A stretch of 37,214 bases of DNA from Candidatus Latescibacterota bacterium (GTDB lineage Bacteria > Latescibacterota > UBA2968 > UBA8231). The stretch covers positions 1-37,214 of the forward strand of contig SICG01000023.1 in NCBI GenBank assembly GCA_009691525.1. The letters are read 5' to 3'. Position 1 is the first letter of the stretch. The number at the start of each line of letters is the position of its first letter. Below the pieces are notes generated by a model that made no database searches, was not told the origin of the DNA, and saw only the letters and a list, made by a program, of their open reading frames with translations. The translations under genes were made by a program, and so were the position numbers. This document shows, piece by piece, positions 1 through 7,622 of this stretch.

Positions 1-668
1 GTTTCGAGGAGTGGTCGAAGAGTCCTCAGGCCGTTGATCTGAATGAGGACGGGGTAGTAGATCACAAGGATTACGATCTAGTGATATCGTCAAACAGCGG
101 CGGAGGCAATCCACCGCCGGGCGGTACGACTCCCCCACCCTCGGGTGGGGCCACACCTCCTCCAGCGGGTGGTACAACACCGCCCCCAGCTGGCGGGACG
201 ACGCCTCCTCCGGCTGGTGACAATACGCCACCGCCGGGCGGTACGACTCCCCCACCCTATGGTGGGCCCACACCTCCTCCAGCGGGTGGTACAACACCGC
301 CCCCAGCTGGCGGGACGACGCCTCCTCCGGCTGGTGACAAGACGCCACCGCCGGCAAGTGCAGGGAAGGTAACGGGAGTCAGCATTCCGCAGAATTTTGC
401 GCTGGATGCCAACTATCCCAATCCCTTCAACCCGGAGACGACCATCGGCTACCAGCTTCCGGGTGCAGCCCAGGTGTATCTGGAGATCTACGACGTGCTG
501 GGCCAGAAGGTGCGGACGCTGGTGCAGCAGGTGGAGCCGGCAGGGTACCACAGTGCAATGTGGGATGGCCGGGATGATGGAGGCAGCGCGCTTGCCGGTG
601 GGATGTACTTCTACCGGCTGCAGGCTGGGGAATTCACCCAGACGCGCAAGTTGCTGCTGCTGAAGTAG
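1..668 (+). CDS. 3' end of secreted dockerin / Pro-repeat / T9SS-type C-terminal domain protein (partial)
   Basis: The reading frame is open from base 3, so the track's GTG start at 81 is only an internal valine and the gene begins outside the window. The upstream residues include DLNEDGVVDHKDYDL, a dockerin/EF-hand-like calcium loop (DxNxDGxVDxxDxxxL). A low-complexity linker of PPP-x-GG-x-T units follows. The last ~90 residues contain NYPNPFNPETTI, YDVLGQKVRTL, WDGRDDGG and GGMYFYRL, the hallmark of FlgD-Ig-like / type IX secretion C-terminal sorting modules of the FCB bacteria. By family knowledge such proteins are exported and surface-attached or released. The N-terminal catalytic or binding region is not visible, so the function of the whole protein is unknown. 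The gene ends just before a strong terminator. The domain call is confident; true T9SS dependence is an inference. Confidence 0.88.
   Translation, partial: FEEWSKSPQAVDLNEDGVVDHKDYDLVISSNSGGGNPPPGGTTPPPSGGATPPPAGGTTPPPAGGTTPPPAGDNTPPPGGTTPPPYGGPTPPPAGGTTPPPAGGTTPPPAGDKTPPPASAGKVTGVSIPQNFALDANYPNPFNPETTIGYQLPGAAQVYLEIYDVLGQKVRTLVQQVEPAGYHSAMWDGRDDGGSALAGGMYFYRLQAGEFTQTRKLLLLK
111..344 (+). repeat. Two 117-bp tandem repeats coding the Pro-rich linker
   Basis: The unit starting CCACCGCCGGGCGGTACGAC at 111 recurs at 228, and the first ~10 bases of a third copy begin at 345, giving a period of 117 bp (39 codons). The two copies are nearly identical, differing only at a few bases such as TCGGGTGGGG versus TATGGTGGGC. 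Each encodes four to five PPP-[AGS]-G-[GD] submotifs. The nucleotide-level identity suggests a recent duplication and likely length polymorphism between strains. Confidence 0.9.
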
Positions 669-687
669 ACGGCGACACGCAACACAA

Positions 688-722
688 GGGGCGGCCTGCA
701 ATAGCGGGCTGCCCCTTTTTTT
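688..722 (+). terminator. Intrinsic terminator of the surface-protein gene
   Basis: GGGGCGGCC (688-696) pairs with GGCTGCCCC (707-715) over nine base pairs including one G-U. The loop is 10 nt and a run of seven T follows on the plus strand. It lies 20 bp after the stop codon of the surface-protein gene and before the convergent minus-strand gene ending at 734. Confidence 0.88.
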
Positions 723-733
723 GTCCGGTCAGA

Positions 734-1462
734 TCAGCGCAGTTTGCGGACAGTGCCTTCGGTGCCGTCCACTTCCACCAACATCCGGGGCCGGATGCGG
801 CGGGTGGCCTCGCCCGTATCTACCACGCAGGGGATGCCGCGCTCGCGGGCGATGATGGCGGCGTGGCAGAGGGTGCCGCCGATATCGGTGCCGATGCCGG
901 CCACCCGGTCGAAGTGGGAGGCCAGCTCCGGGCGGGTCATGGGGGCCACCAGGATGCAGCCGGTGTGGACCAGGCGGTAGTCCGAGTTCCTGGCGATGAC
1001 TACCGCCTTGCCCGAGGTCCGGCCCGGTGAGGCGGGCAGGCCGCGGACCAGCAGGGCCTCGTCCTGAATTGCCGAGGTAGGGGTTAGCGTTTCGTCTTCG
1101 GGATCGTGCCGGCTCTCTTCGAAGACGCGGCGCAGTTGCTCAATTTCGCGGTGGACGTAAGCCCGCTCCACAGCGAACTCGATGTGCATGACCCCCACGG
1201 CAGTGTCGAGGGCGATGATGCGGTCGGAGATGGGCAGTTGTTCGTCGAGCAGGGCATCGAAGTAGGGCTGCTTCCTGGGCTGAACCACCTGCTTGAAGAA
1301 CTGCAGGGCTTGGCCGGCCTGGATCAACTGGTCGAGCAGGCGGGCCTCGTTGCGGTCCGAGCGCTTTTTCTGGTACGCGCCGATGCAGCGGTAGGTCTCG
1401 TGCAGCAGGGGCAGGAGCGCATCGACCTCGGCGGCGAAATAGGTGCGGATCTTGTTGGCCAT
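734..1462 (-). CDS. Stand-alone PEP-utiliser mobile (phosphohistidine) domain protein
   Basis: This 242-residue protein has a helical N-terminal half (about 1-125) with no recognised family. Its C-terminal half is the swivelling phosphohistidine domain of PEP-utilising enzymes. The motif GIGTDIGGTLCHAAIIARERGIPCVV aligns with the usual TxxGGxxSHxAIxAR signature, and His200 would carry the phosphate. In PEP synthase, PPDK and enzyme I this domain shuttles phosphate between a nucleotide-binding and a PEP-binding domain; both are missing here. The preceding DxPASPG-like segment (GLPASPG) is also typical. It is the last gene of the minus-strand run, 91 bp after the glycosyltransferase. The ATG at 1462 has no good Shine-Dalgarno sequence; a TATAAG lies 3 nt upstream but has no convincing -35. 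The domain call is strong; partner and substrate are unknown. Confidence 0.82.
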   Translation of the reverse strand: MANKIRTYFAAEVDALLPLLHETYRCIGAYQKKRSDRNEARLLDQLIQAGQALQFFKQVVQPRKQPYFDALLDEQLPISDRIIALDTAVGVMHIEFAVERAYVHREIEQLRRVFEESRHDPEDETLTPTSAIQDEALLVRGLPASPGRTSGKAVVIARNSDYRLVHTGCILVAPMTRPELASHFDRVAGIGTDIGGTLCHAAIIARERGIPCVVDTGEATRRIRPRMLVEVDGTEGTVRKLR

Positions 1463-1553
1463 CGGCTTATATCATGTCGAAGTCGATTTTGGGAGGGAGC
1501 ATTCCAGAGATACCCCAAGACGGATGCATGTTCAGGGAGGAGTATTGGTTTTG

Positions 1554-3053
1554 TCAGATATACCGCTTCGCTGCCGGCCAGATCTGGGCCAGCGGTACTT
1601 TGGGTCCCCGGCACACAAAGATCGGCAGGTCCCGCTCGTAGGGCATTGCGTACTCATGGGTGTGGACTGCGACTTGGGCCACGGATTCGTAGAAGGGCAG
1701 GTAGTCGTCAGGGTGACCGCCCACGGCGAGGAGCACCTGGCCGCTTTGCCCGTGGGTGCCCCAGAGCCAGTAGTTGTTGTGGCCGCACAGGGCCGGAGGC
1801 AGGCCGTATTGGGGGCCGAAGAAGTCGAGGGCGCCGGCCTCGCCGTAGTTCTGGGCATAGAGCGATGCCTGGGTCTGTTCGGCGGAGGACAGGGTGCGGT
1901 ACACCCGGGCCACCTGCACGGTCAGCTCGGGCCAGCCGCAGCGGTCGGCCAGGTGCTGGGGCAGGGCAGCGGCTTCGTGTCGCTCGGTCTTCACCTCGCC
2001 CATGCCCAGGGCGGCAGTGCAGCGGATGAGGGTCGCGGGAGACAGCAGGGGCAGGGCAAGGGGCAGGACGAGGGCGCCACCTAGGGCCAGCAGCAGGCCG
2101 TAGGTGGCAAACCAGCGTCGGGACAGGTGGTACTCGCCGAGTACTGCGCCGGCGGCCAGCAGCAGCGGAAAGATCGGCGACAGGTAATAGGGTTTGCCCC
2201 GCTGGATCACCAAGAAGGCCAAGAGCGCGACAAAGGCGATGCCGAAACAGCGGCACTGCTTTAAACGCGGATGGAAGAGGAGGCCCAGTGCTCCGCCTGC
2301 CCACAGCGGGAGCGCCAAAGGGTGCTGGTAGAGTAGCTGCGCCGAGAGGTACTCCAGGGGCGAGAGCAGGTAGTTCTTCTGCGCCTGGGCGTTGCGCAAA
2401 AATTCGAGGGTGGGCTTGTGGTGGGCCTGCTGCCAGAGCAGGTTGGGCAGGATGAGCAAGAGGGCCAGGCCACCCCCCAGCCAGCACCAGCGGGTGAAGA
2501 GCAGCCGGCGCTGCGGGGTGAGCAGCAGGCCCAGGACCAGCGCTGCGGCGAAGAAGGCCAGGCTGTGTTTGTTCTGCAGGCCCAGGCCGGTCAGGGCCCC
2601 CAGCCAGAGCCAGAGTCTGGGATCGCCCCCGCGCAGCAGGCGCAGGAGCAGGAGGGCGCAGCCCATCCAGTACAGGGACTCGAAGGCATTCATGGAATAG
2701 AAATCGCCCAGGCTCAGGCAGATCGGGGCGACGAGCACCCCCAGGCCGGCCAAGGCCTGGGCCCGCTCCCTGCCGCCCAATTCGCGTGCCAGCAGGGCGG
2801 TCAGCCAGACGAGTCCAGCGCCGGCTATTGCGGGTAACAGGCGCAGGGCAAAGAGGGAATCTCCCAGCAACAGACGGCTCAGGCGCAAGAGCAGGATGGA
2901 GAGGGAGGGGTGGTCCACGTACCCCCAGTCCAGGTGCTCGCTGCAGGCGATATAGTACAACTCGTCGCGGAAGTATCCGTAGTTGCCCAGGGTATTGGCC
3001 GCCAGATGCAGGGCCAGCACGAGCAGCACCAGACCAGCGAGGACCCGCCGCAT
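1554..3053 (-). CDS. GT39/PMT-like integral membrane glycosyltransferase
   Basis: The protein has 499 residues and about a dozen hydrophobic segments. It matches the polyprenyl-phosphate-sugar-dependent GT-C family (dolichyl-phosphate-mannose mannosyltransferase-like). An N-terminal membrane anchor (MRRVLAGLVLLVLALHL) is followed by the first periplasmic loop with NYGYFRDELYY, whose Asp30-Glu31 pair matches the conserved catalytic DE region, and then DWGYVDHPSLS. These enzymes transfer a lipid-linked sugar to protein or lipid A on the outer face of the inner membrane. The ORF track starts at 3170, but that extension only shadows the upstream gene. The ATG at 3053 shares its A with the upstream TGA (TGATG), implying translational coupling to the DUF5671 gene. 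The C-terminal ~130 residues form a soluble tail. The acceptor cannot be deduced. Confidence 0.87.
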   Translation of the reverse strand: MRRVLAGLVLLVLALHLAANTLGNYGYFRDELYYIACSEHLDWGYVDHPSLSILLLRLSRLLLGDSLFALRLLPAIAGAGLVWLTALLARELGGRERAQALAGLGVLVAPICLSLGDFYSMNAFESLYWMGCALLLLRLLRGGDPRLWLWLGALTGLGLQNKHSLAFFAAALVLGLLLTPQRRLLFTRWCWLGGGLALLLILPNLLWQQAHHKPTLEFLRNAQAQKNYLLSPLEYLSAQLLYQHPLALPLWAGGALGLLFHPRLKQCRCFGIAFVALLAFLVIQRGKPYYLSPIFPLLLAAGAVLGEYHLSRRWFATYGLLLALGGALVLPLALPLLSPATLIRCTAALGMGEVKTERHEAAALPQHLADRCGWPELTVQVARVYRTLSSAEQTQASLYAQNYGEAGALDFFGPQYGLPPALCGHNNYWLWGTHGQSGQVLLAVGGHPDDYLPFYESVAQVAVHTHEYAMPYERDLPIFVCRGPKVPLAQIWPAAKRYI

Positions 3054-4111
3054 CAGCGCGTTGGTTTCTTCGCTTCTAGCTGGAAGCACTGCCGCCCCGT
3101 CCCGTGGGCCCAAAAGTCGCGGCGTGTTTCGAGGGGCTCGGCGTCGGTGCCGCACGCAAAGCCAGCGCACAACTCGTAGCGGTCCCCGGCCAGGGCGCGG
3201 TATTCATAGGGGCTGCCGGTTTCGGGATCAGCCGGCAGGGGCGGGTACCCCGGTTCCAGGGTCAGGTCATCCAGCGAAAGCGGCAGGGCATTGCCCCGCG
3301 ACCAGTGCAGGTCCACAGCCCCGGCCAGCAGACGCAGGTCTTCCACCCGTCGGGCATCCAGTCGGTGCACCCGTTCCTGGGAGGGCGAGTCGAGCAGCAG
3401 CAGGCTGCCGATCAGGGAGAGGGCTACGGCCCCGCTGCCAACCCAGATGAAGAGCCGCCCGCCGGTCGGTGGGCTGGGGTGGCCCTCCTGCTCCTCGCGG
3501 CGCAGGTCGCGCAGGTAATGGCTGAAGATTCCTCCGGCGAGCATGCCGACGATCGCGGCCTTGAGGATAAAGCGCAGGGTCAACTCGCCGCTCAGGAGAT
3601 TGAAGACCAGGGCGGTGCAGTCGCCCACCAGGGTGCCGGCGGCCAGAAAGAGGGTCAGGTAGGTGAGCCATTTGCGCACCTTGGAACCGCGTTTTCCAGG
3701 GGCGTGCGCGGCGGCCTTGGCCAGGGTGCGGGCGGTGTAGAGAAAGACGGGAAAGGCGATGATCAGAAAGGAGACCGACCAGCGGGTGGCTTCGGGGAAG
3801 TGCAGGCCAAGGTCGACCGGGTCGGGCAGGGCGCGTTCGACAAATTGGAAGAGCAGGCTGCCCAGGTGGTAGGCGCTCAGGTACAGGGTGGTGAAGAGCA
3901 CCAGGTACAGAAAGGCCTCGCGCGCCGGGAGATAGGGCTTGGGTCTGGGCACGGGGATGGGGAAGTCGAGGCCGGCAAAAGCGGCCAGGGCTCCGCGCAC
4001 CTGTTCGGGTTCCCAGCCGGCTTTGAGTAGCACTTCCTCAATCTGGGCCCGGGGCAGTCCCTTGGCCAGGGCCTCGCGCACAAAACCGGAGAGTTCTTCT
4101 TCAGCAGCCAT
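3053..4111 (-). CDS. DUF5671 membrane protein with UBA-like N-terminus
   Basis: The 352-residue protein starts with a short three-helix segment (residues ~1-45, EALAKGLPRAQIEEVLLKAGW) resembling a UBA-like or DUF5671-linked helical domain. About five or six membrane spans follow. The segments FLYLVLFTTLYLSAYHLG, FPVFLYTARTL and KVRKWLTYLTLFLAAGTLVGD are typical of DUF5671. The C-terminal ~100 residues (after LLLLDSPSQERVHRLDARRVEDL) are soluble and resemble the tail seen on other DUF5671 proteins. No enzymatic motif is visible and the function is unknown. It sits between the fucosidase (1-nt gap) and the glycosyltransferase (TGATG overlap), so the three are almost certainly co-translated and may act on the same glycan or envelope component. 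Confidence 0.78.
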   Translation of the reverse strand: MAAEEELSGFVREALAKGLPRAQIEEVLLKAGWEPEQVRGALAAFAGLDFPIPVPRPKPYLPAREAFLYLVLFTTLYLSAYHLGSLLFQFVERALPDPVDLGLHFPEATRWSVSFLIIAFPVFLYTARTLAKAAAHAPGKRGSKVRKWLTYLTLFLAAGTLVGDCTALVFNLLSGELTLRFILKAAIVGMLAGGIFSHYLRDLRREEQEGHPSPPTGGRLFIWVGSGAVALSLIGSLLLLDSPSQERVHRLDARRVEDLRLLAGAVDLHWSRGNALPLSLDDLTLEPGYPPLPADPETGSPYEYRALAGDRYELCAGFACGTDAEPLETRRDFWAHGTGRQCFQLEAKKPTR

Positions 4112-4112
4112 A

Positions 4113-5342
4113 TCAGCTCAGCACCACGACAGTGTCCGCCGGATCAGGGGCAGTGGCGGGCAGGGTGAGGGTCAGGTTCTCGCCTTCGCGGCGGGCCGGC
4201 AGGGATTGGCTGCTGGTCAGCAGGGCGGCGGCGGTGACTTTGGGGACCGCTGCGCTCAATGAGGTGCCGGGCCAGTTGAGGATATGGAGGTATGCCTTGC
4301 CGGTGGTGGGATTGTGCACGGCATAGCCCCAGTCGTAACGGGCCTTGGACAGGGGGCGGGTGCCGTAGATAGATTCGCCGTTGGGCCGCAGCCATTGGCC
4401 CACGCCGCGCAGGCGCTGGGCGTGCTCGGGCTGGATGATCCCCAGCGGAGTGGGCCCGACATTGAGCAGCAGATTGCTGTCGCGGCCGATACACTCGGCG
4501 AGGAAGCGAATTACCTCGGCCTCGGATTTGTGGGCGTGATCGTCGGGGTTGTAGCCCCAGTTCTTGTTGAGGGTCAGGCAGGACTCGAGGGGCAGTTTGC
4601 CCATGGTGCTGGAGTTGAAGCCGGCGCTGTTCTCGCCGGGCAGGTCCTGCTCGAACATCTGGAAGTCCTCGCCCTTGAGCGGGGAGACGTGGTGGTTGTT
4701 GCCCACCAGGGCTTTGGGCTGCAACTGGTGGATCAGGTCGTAGGTGCCGGCCAGGTCCCAGGAACCGCGCTCGACGAAGTGCGGAGCGGGAGGCTCGTGG
4801 CCAGGCCAGTACCCGTCGAACCAAATCAGGGCGATCTCCCCGTAGCGGGTACACAGTTCGCGCACCTGGCCTTGATAGTATTTGACGTACGCCGGCCAGT
4901 CGCTGGTGTAGGCGGGGTGGTGCCAGTCGAGCAGGGAATGGTAGAAGCCCAACTTCAGGCCGCGTTTGCCCAGAGCGGTGGCCAGCTCGGCGATGGGGTC
5001 GCGGCCAAAGGGGGTGCGGGTGATCTTGTAGTCGGTGAGGGCGCTGTCGAACATGCAGAAACCGTCGTGGTGCTTGCTGGTGATGACCATGTATTTCTGG
5101 CCTGAGTCCACCATCAGCTGCGCCCATTCGTCGGCGGAGAACTGGGCCGGGTTGAAACGGGGCGGCAGCTTCTCGTATTCGGGCACGGGGATCTTCTCGG
5201 TGTGCATCACCCATTCGCCATGGCCGATGAGGGTGTACACCCCCCAGTGGACAAAGAGGCCGAAGCGCGCATCACGGTACACCTGGACAGCGGCGGGGTC
5301 GGCCTGGAGTTTGGCGTTGGAGGAGTCTTCGGTCGGTCGCAT
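4113..5342 (-). CDS. GH29 alpha-L-fucosidase
   Basis: This 409-residue protein matches glycoside hydrolase family 29. It shows the substrate-pocket motif RFGLFVHWG (27-35), the HHDGF block (91-95), GLKLGFYHSLLDWHHP, and ALIWFDGYWP with Asp176 in the position of the catalytic nucleophile. GH29 enzymes release alpha-L-fucose by a retaining mechanism. The length fits a catalytic domain with a short C-terminal beta-sandwich. There is no signal peptide (MRPTEDSSNAKLQ), so action on imported fucosylated oligosaccharides in the cytoplasm is likely; that is inference. The ATG at 5342 is preceded by GGAGAG. It is the first gene of a tightly packed trio with DUF5671 and GT39 genes. The exact linkage specificity is not predictable. 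Confidence 0.92.
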   Translation of the reverse strand: MRPTEDSSNAKLQADPAAVQVYRDARFGLFVHWGVYTLIGHGEWVMHTEKIPVPEYEKLPPRFNPAQFSADEWAQLMVDSGQKYMVITSKHHDGFCMFDSALTDYKITRTPFGRDPIAELATALGKRGLKLGFYHSLLDWHHPAYTSDWPAYVKYYQGQVRELCTRYGEIALIWFDGYWPGHEPPAPHFVERGSWDLAGTYDLIHQLQPKALVGNNHHVSPLKGEDFQMFEQDLPGENSAGFNSSTMGKLPLESCLTLNKNWGYNPDDHAHKSEAEVIRFLAECIGRDSNLLLNVGPTPLGIIQPEHAQRLRGVGQWLRPNGESIYGTRPLSKARYDWGYAVHNPTTGKAYLHILNWPGTSLSAAVPKVTAAALLTSSQSLPARREGENLTLTLPATAPDPADTVVVLS

Positions 5343-5486
5343 GGGAACTCTCCGGATGGCGGCGGCCAGGGGGATGCTGGCTGCGGTGGGGCTGGGTTAA
5401 AATCTAGACAAAGTGGCGAAGTGGGGCCATGGGTTGTCGCATTGAGGAGCGATCCATCTGGCGGGGTGGGTGTTTGCTCCCCCAAA

Positions 5487-5867
5487 CTAGATTTCGGCGT
5501 ACACCTCCAACAGATTGCCCTCCGGATCAAAGAAGTATACCGTCCGGTGGCCTCGGGGCTGATCAGTAAGCGGCTCGGCGATGGCAACGCCTCGCGCCAC
5601 GAGTTCCTGGTAGCAATGCTCAACCTCTTCGGGGCCGACGCGGAAGCAGAGCTGGACCCCCGGAACACCGGGACGGGGACCACGGCCGTCATAGGCGCGG
5701 GTTCGCTTGCGCAGGACGAACTGGGTGGACCCGAGGCCCAGGACGACCGCGGCCTCCACGACCTCACGGATCTCGACCGGAAATAACTCGCAATAGAACC
5801 GCTTCATGACCTCCAGATCGTCGCACAGCAGGATGGTGTACGTGAGTTCGTTGACGGGGTGCAACAT
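5487..5867 (-). CDS. VOC (glyoxalase/bleomycin-resistance fold) protein
   Basis: The 126-residue protein shows the two beta-alpha-beta-beta-beta modules of the vicinal oxygen chelate superfamily. It opens with YTILLCDDLEVMKRFYCELF and closes with GHRTVYFFDPEGNLLEVYAEI, the classic DP(D/E)GNxxE end motif with the last Glu as a probable metal ligand. Members include glyoxalase I, dioxygenases and resistance proteins; nothing here narrows the substrate. The ATG at 5867 has an AAAGGA ribosome binding site 7 nt upstream. It stands alone, with 174 bp upstream and 144 bp downstream, both without a convincing gene. Confidence 0.85.
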   Translation of the reverse strand: MLHPVNELTYTILLCDDLEVMKRFYCELFPVEIREVVEAAVVLGLGSTQFVLRKRTRAYDGRGPRPGVPGVQLCFRVGPEEVEHCYQELVARGVAIAEPLTDQPRGHRTVYFFDPEGNLLEVYAEI

Positions 5868-5949
5868 CGCCGGGTCCTTTCATGGCAGGGGTGCTGGTGG
5901 TGATGGGGGCAGTAGGCATCCGCAAAGGGGCTGTGCTCCGACGCGGCCC

Positions 5950-6027
5950 CTATTGGTAGGTCGCCCGCAGGTGACGCACCATCAGGTCGAGGTCGGCAGC
6001 GCGTTCGCGCTGCAGGGCAGGTCGATC
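5950..6027 (-). other. Possible 3' remnant of a decayed gene
   Basis: In the 174-bp gap between the propeller gene and the VOC gene, one minus-strand frame reads DRPALQRERAADLDLMVRHL and a few more residues before a TAG. It looks like a natural protein C-terminus, but an in-frame stop closes it at 6028-6030 and it has no start codon. The frame differs from that of the upstream gene ending at 6042. It could be a fragment left by deletion, or chance. Confidence 0.2.
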
Positions 6028-6041
6028 TTAGTGCGGGACCG

Positions 6042-7622
6042 CTAGAGCGTCAACTCTTCGCCCAGGCGCAGGGCAAAGAGGGAGGCGTCCTCCAGCGAAA
6101 AACGCAGGCGCACTCGGCAGTCGGCCAGCGCACCCAGGCTCTTCCCGGTCCAGCGCACCGGAGCCAGACACTGCGCATACCTGGCGGTGTCTTCGGTCAG
6201 CGGGGTGCAGTTGCTTTCCTCGAAGCCGGGGACAACCTGCCCGCCCTCGTCCCACACCTCCACCCGGATGCAACCGGCCTGGGCGTCGGCGTTGAGCCAC
6301 AGATCCCCGCCGGCCACTGCCAGCGGTTGAATTTCAACAATACCGGTGCGGCCCGGCAGGTTGTCCCAGGAGGCGAAGCCGTCGCGGCGCAGGAAAGCCC
6401 GGCCAATGGCCGAGGACCAGGGATCGCTCATGGGTTGCCAGTGCTGGATGTCGAAGCCGCCGTAGTAGAAGATCAACTGGGTGTCGGTGAGGATGGGGTC
6501 GGTGGGGGCCAGCACCATGCCGCTGTCGAAGGCGCCCGGCGGGCCCAGGCCGATGAAGTTGCCGCGCCAGGGCCGCGACCAGCGGCGGCCATCGCGGCTG
6601 AAGGCCAACTGCTGCTCGAAATGTCCACGCTCATCGTGGACGGTGGCGAAGCCGAGATAATATCCTCCATAGGGGAGGACAAAGAAGTACTGGATGTTGG
6701 CGTCGGGCCGGTCGCGCTCGTCGACGGCCAACACGATTTCCTCGCGGTGCCAGTGGCAAAAGTCGTCGCTCTCGGCCCGGGCGATCACCCGGCGCGCGTG
6801 CCAGGCTCCGGTGAGCGGGGCGCCACCGCCGTCGTCCATGCCCTGGTTGTCGGCGCGCAGGAGCAGGCCCTCCACCGGCTGGGTGCGGGCGCCGGCCTCG
6901 GGGTCAAAGAGCACCTCGATGCCCTCGTAAAATTCGGCCAGGCCATCGGGCCCTGGCCGGTGGCCGAAGAAGGGCAGGTACTTGCGCACCGGGCGCCAGT
7001 CCGAGGGGGAGGAGGGGTCGGGGGTCTGGCCGCTCAGTTCCCAGAGTTTGAAGTAGGCGACAAAGCGGCCGTACCCCGGGTCCCACAGGGCGTGGATGAT
7101 GTCCGAGGGCACGCGCCATACCGGGTTGCCCAGGTCCTCGGTCCAGTGCCGGCCGTCGGGCGAGTAGGAAACGTACTCACCCTCATAGGTGAAGCGGATG
7201 GCCTTGTAGCGCTGGTCTGGGGGGCAGTCGGGGCGCGGATCGCGCACCACTGAACGCACCGCCTTGTCCGGGTGTGGCCCGCCAGTGAGCATATTGCGCG
7301 CTGGGACGTCGGCAAAGGACTCGATGAAGAGTTCGGGTTTGGTCCAGGTGAGGCCATCCGCCGATTCGGCCAGGCCCCAGCGGTAGTGGTTGTCCTCGAC
7401 GCAAAAGGCGACGTAATAGAGATCGTGCTGCTGCCGCTCGGGGTTCCACAACAGGCGGGTGCCCCAGGTGTAGGGCCCCCGGCTCTCCCAGGGCTCGGTG
7501 GCGGTGATGATCGGGTTGGAGGGGTCCTTGACCGGGGCGTGGAAGGTCTGCCGGCAGTCGCGCACCCCGGCGACCACGGCTTCGTCCAGCAAGAGCAACA
7601 GTCCGGCAGGTTCAGCAGGCAT
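6042..7622 (-). CDS. GH43/GH32-like five-bladed beta-propeller protein
   Basis: This 526-residue protein has the repeating pattern of a GH32/43/68-type propeller. Examples are NPIITATEPWESRGPYTWGTRLLWN, YYVAFCVEDNHYRWGLAESADGLTWTKPEL and FSRDGRRWSRPW, with WNP/DGR-type blade turns. A C-terminal beta-sandwich (~400-526) carries GGDLWLNADAQAGCIRVEVWD, seen on many such proteins. The track's 5' extension to 7805 is non-coding in this frame, because the methyltransferase occupies it. The ATG at 7622 overlaps that gene's stop by 11 nt, and MPAEPAGLLLLLDEAVV is a plausible start. No signal peptide is evident. Members of this group are usually labelled glycosyl hydrolase or sucrase-like, and the actual substrate is unknown. 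I could not assign the catalytic carboxylates. Confidence 0.75.
   Translation of the reverse strand: MPAEPAGLLLLLDEAVVAGVRDCRQTFHAPVKDPSNPIITATEPWESRGPYTWGTRLLWNPERQQHDLYYVAFCVEDNHYRWGLAESADGLTWTKPELFIESFADVPARNMLTGGPHPDKAVRSVVRDPRPDCPPDQRYKAIRFTYEGEYVSYSPDGRHWTEDLGNPVWRVPSDIIHALWDPGYGRFVAYFKLWELSGQTPDPSSPSDWRPVRKYLPFFGHRPGPDGLAEFYEGIEVLFDPEAGARTQPVEGLLLRADNQGMDDGGGAPLTGAWHARRVIARAESDDFCHWHREEIVLAVDERDRPDANIQYFFVLPYGGYYLGFATVHDERGHFEQQLAFSRDGRRWSRPWRGNFIGLGPPGAFDSGMVLAPTDPILTDTQLIFYYGGFDIQHWQPMSDPWSSAIGRAFLRRDGFASWDNLPGRTGIVEIQPLAVAGGDLWLNADAQAGCIRVEVWDEGGQVVPGFEESNCTPLTEDTARYAQCLAPVRWTGKSLGALADCRVRLRFSLEDASLFALRLGEELTL

Noticed and set aside
90-701. Minus-strand ORF of 203 residues
   Set aside because: It is the antisense of the Pro-repeat gene, kept open by the repeat and rich in Arg/Trp; no protein motif.
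1463-1553. Leaderless promoter for the phosphohistidine-domain gene (TATAAG 3 nt before ATG)
   Set aside because: No acceptable -35 at 16-18 nt; expression from the upstream glycosyltransferase transcript is as likely.
5400-5494. 8-bp inverted repeat AAATCTAG...CTAGATTT
   Set aside because: The right arm is the VOC stop region and the similarity does not extend beyond 8-9 bp; probably chance.
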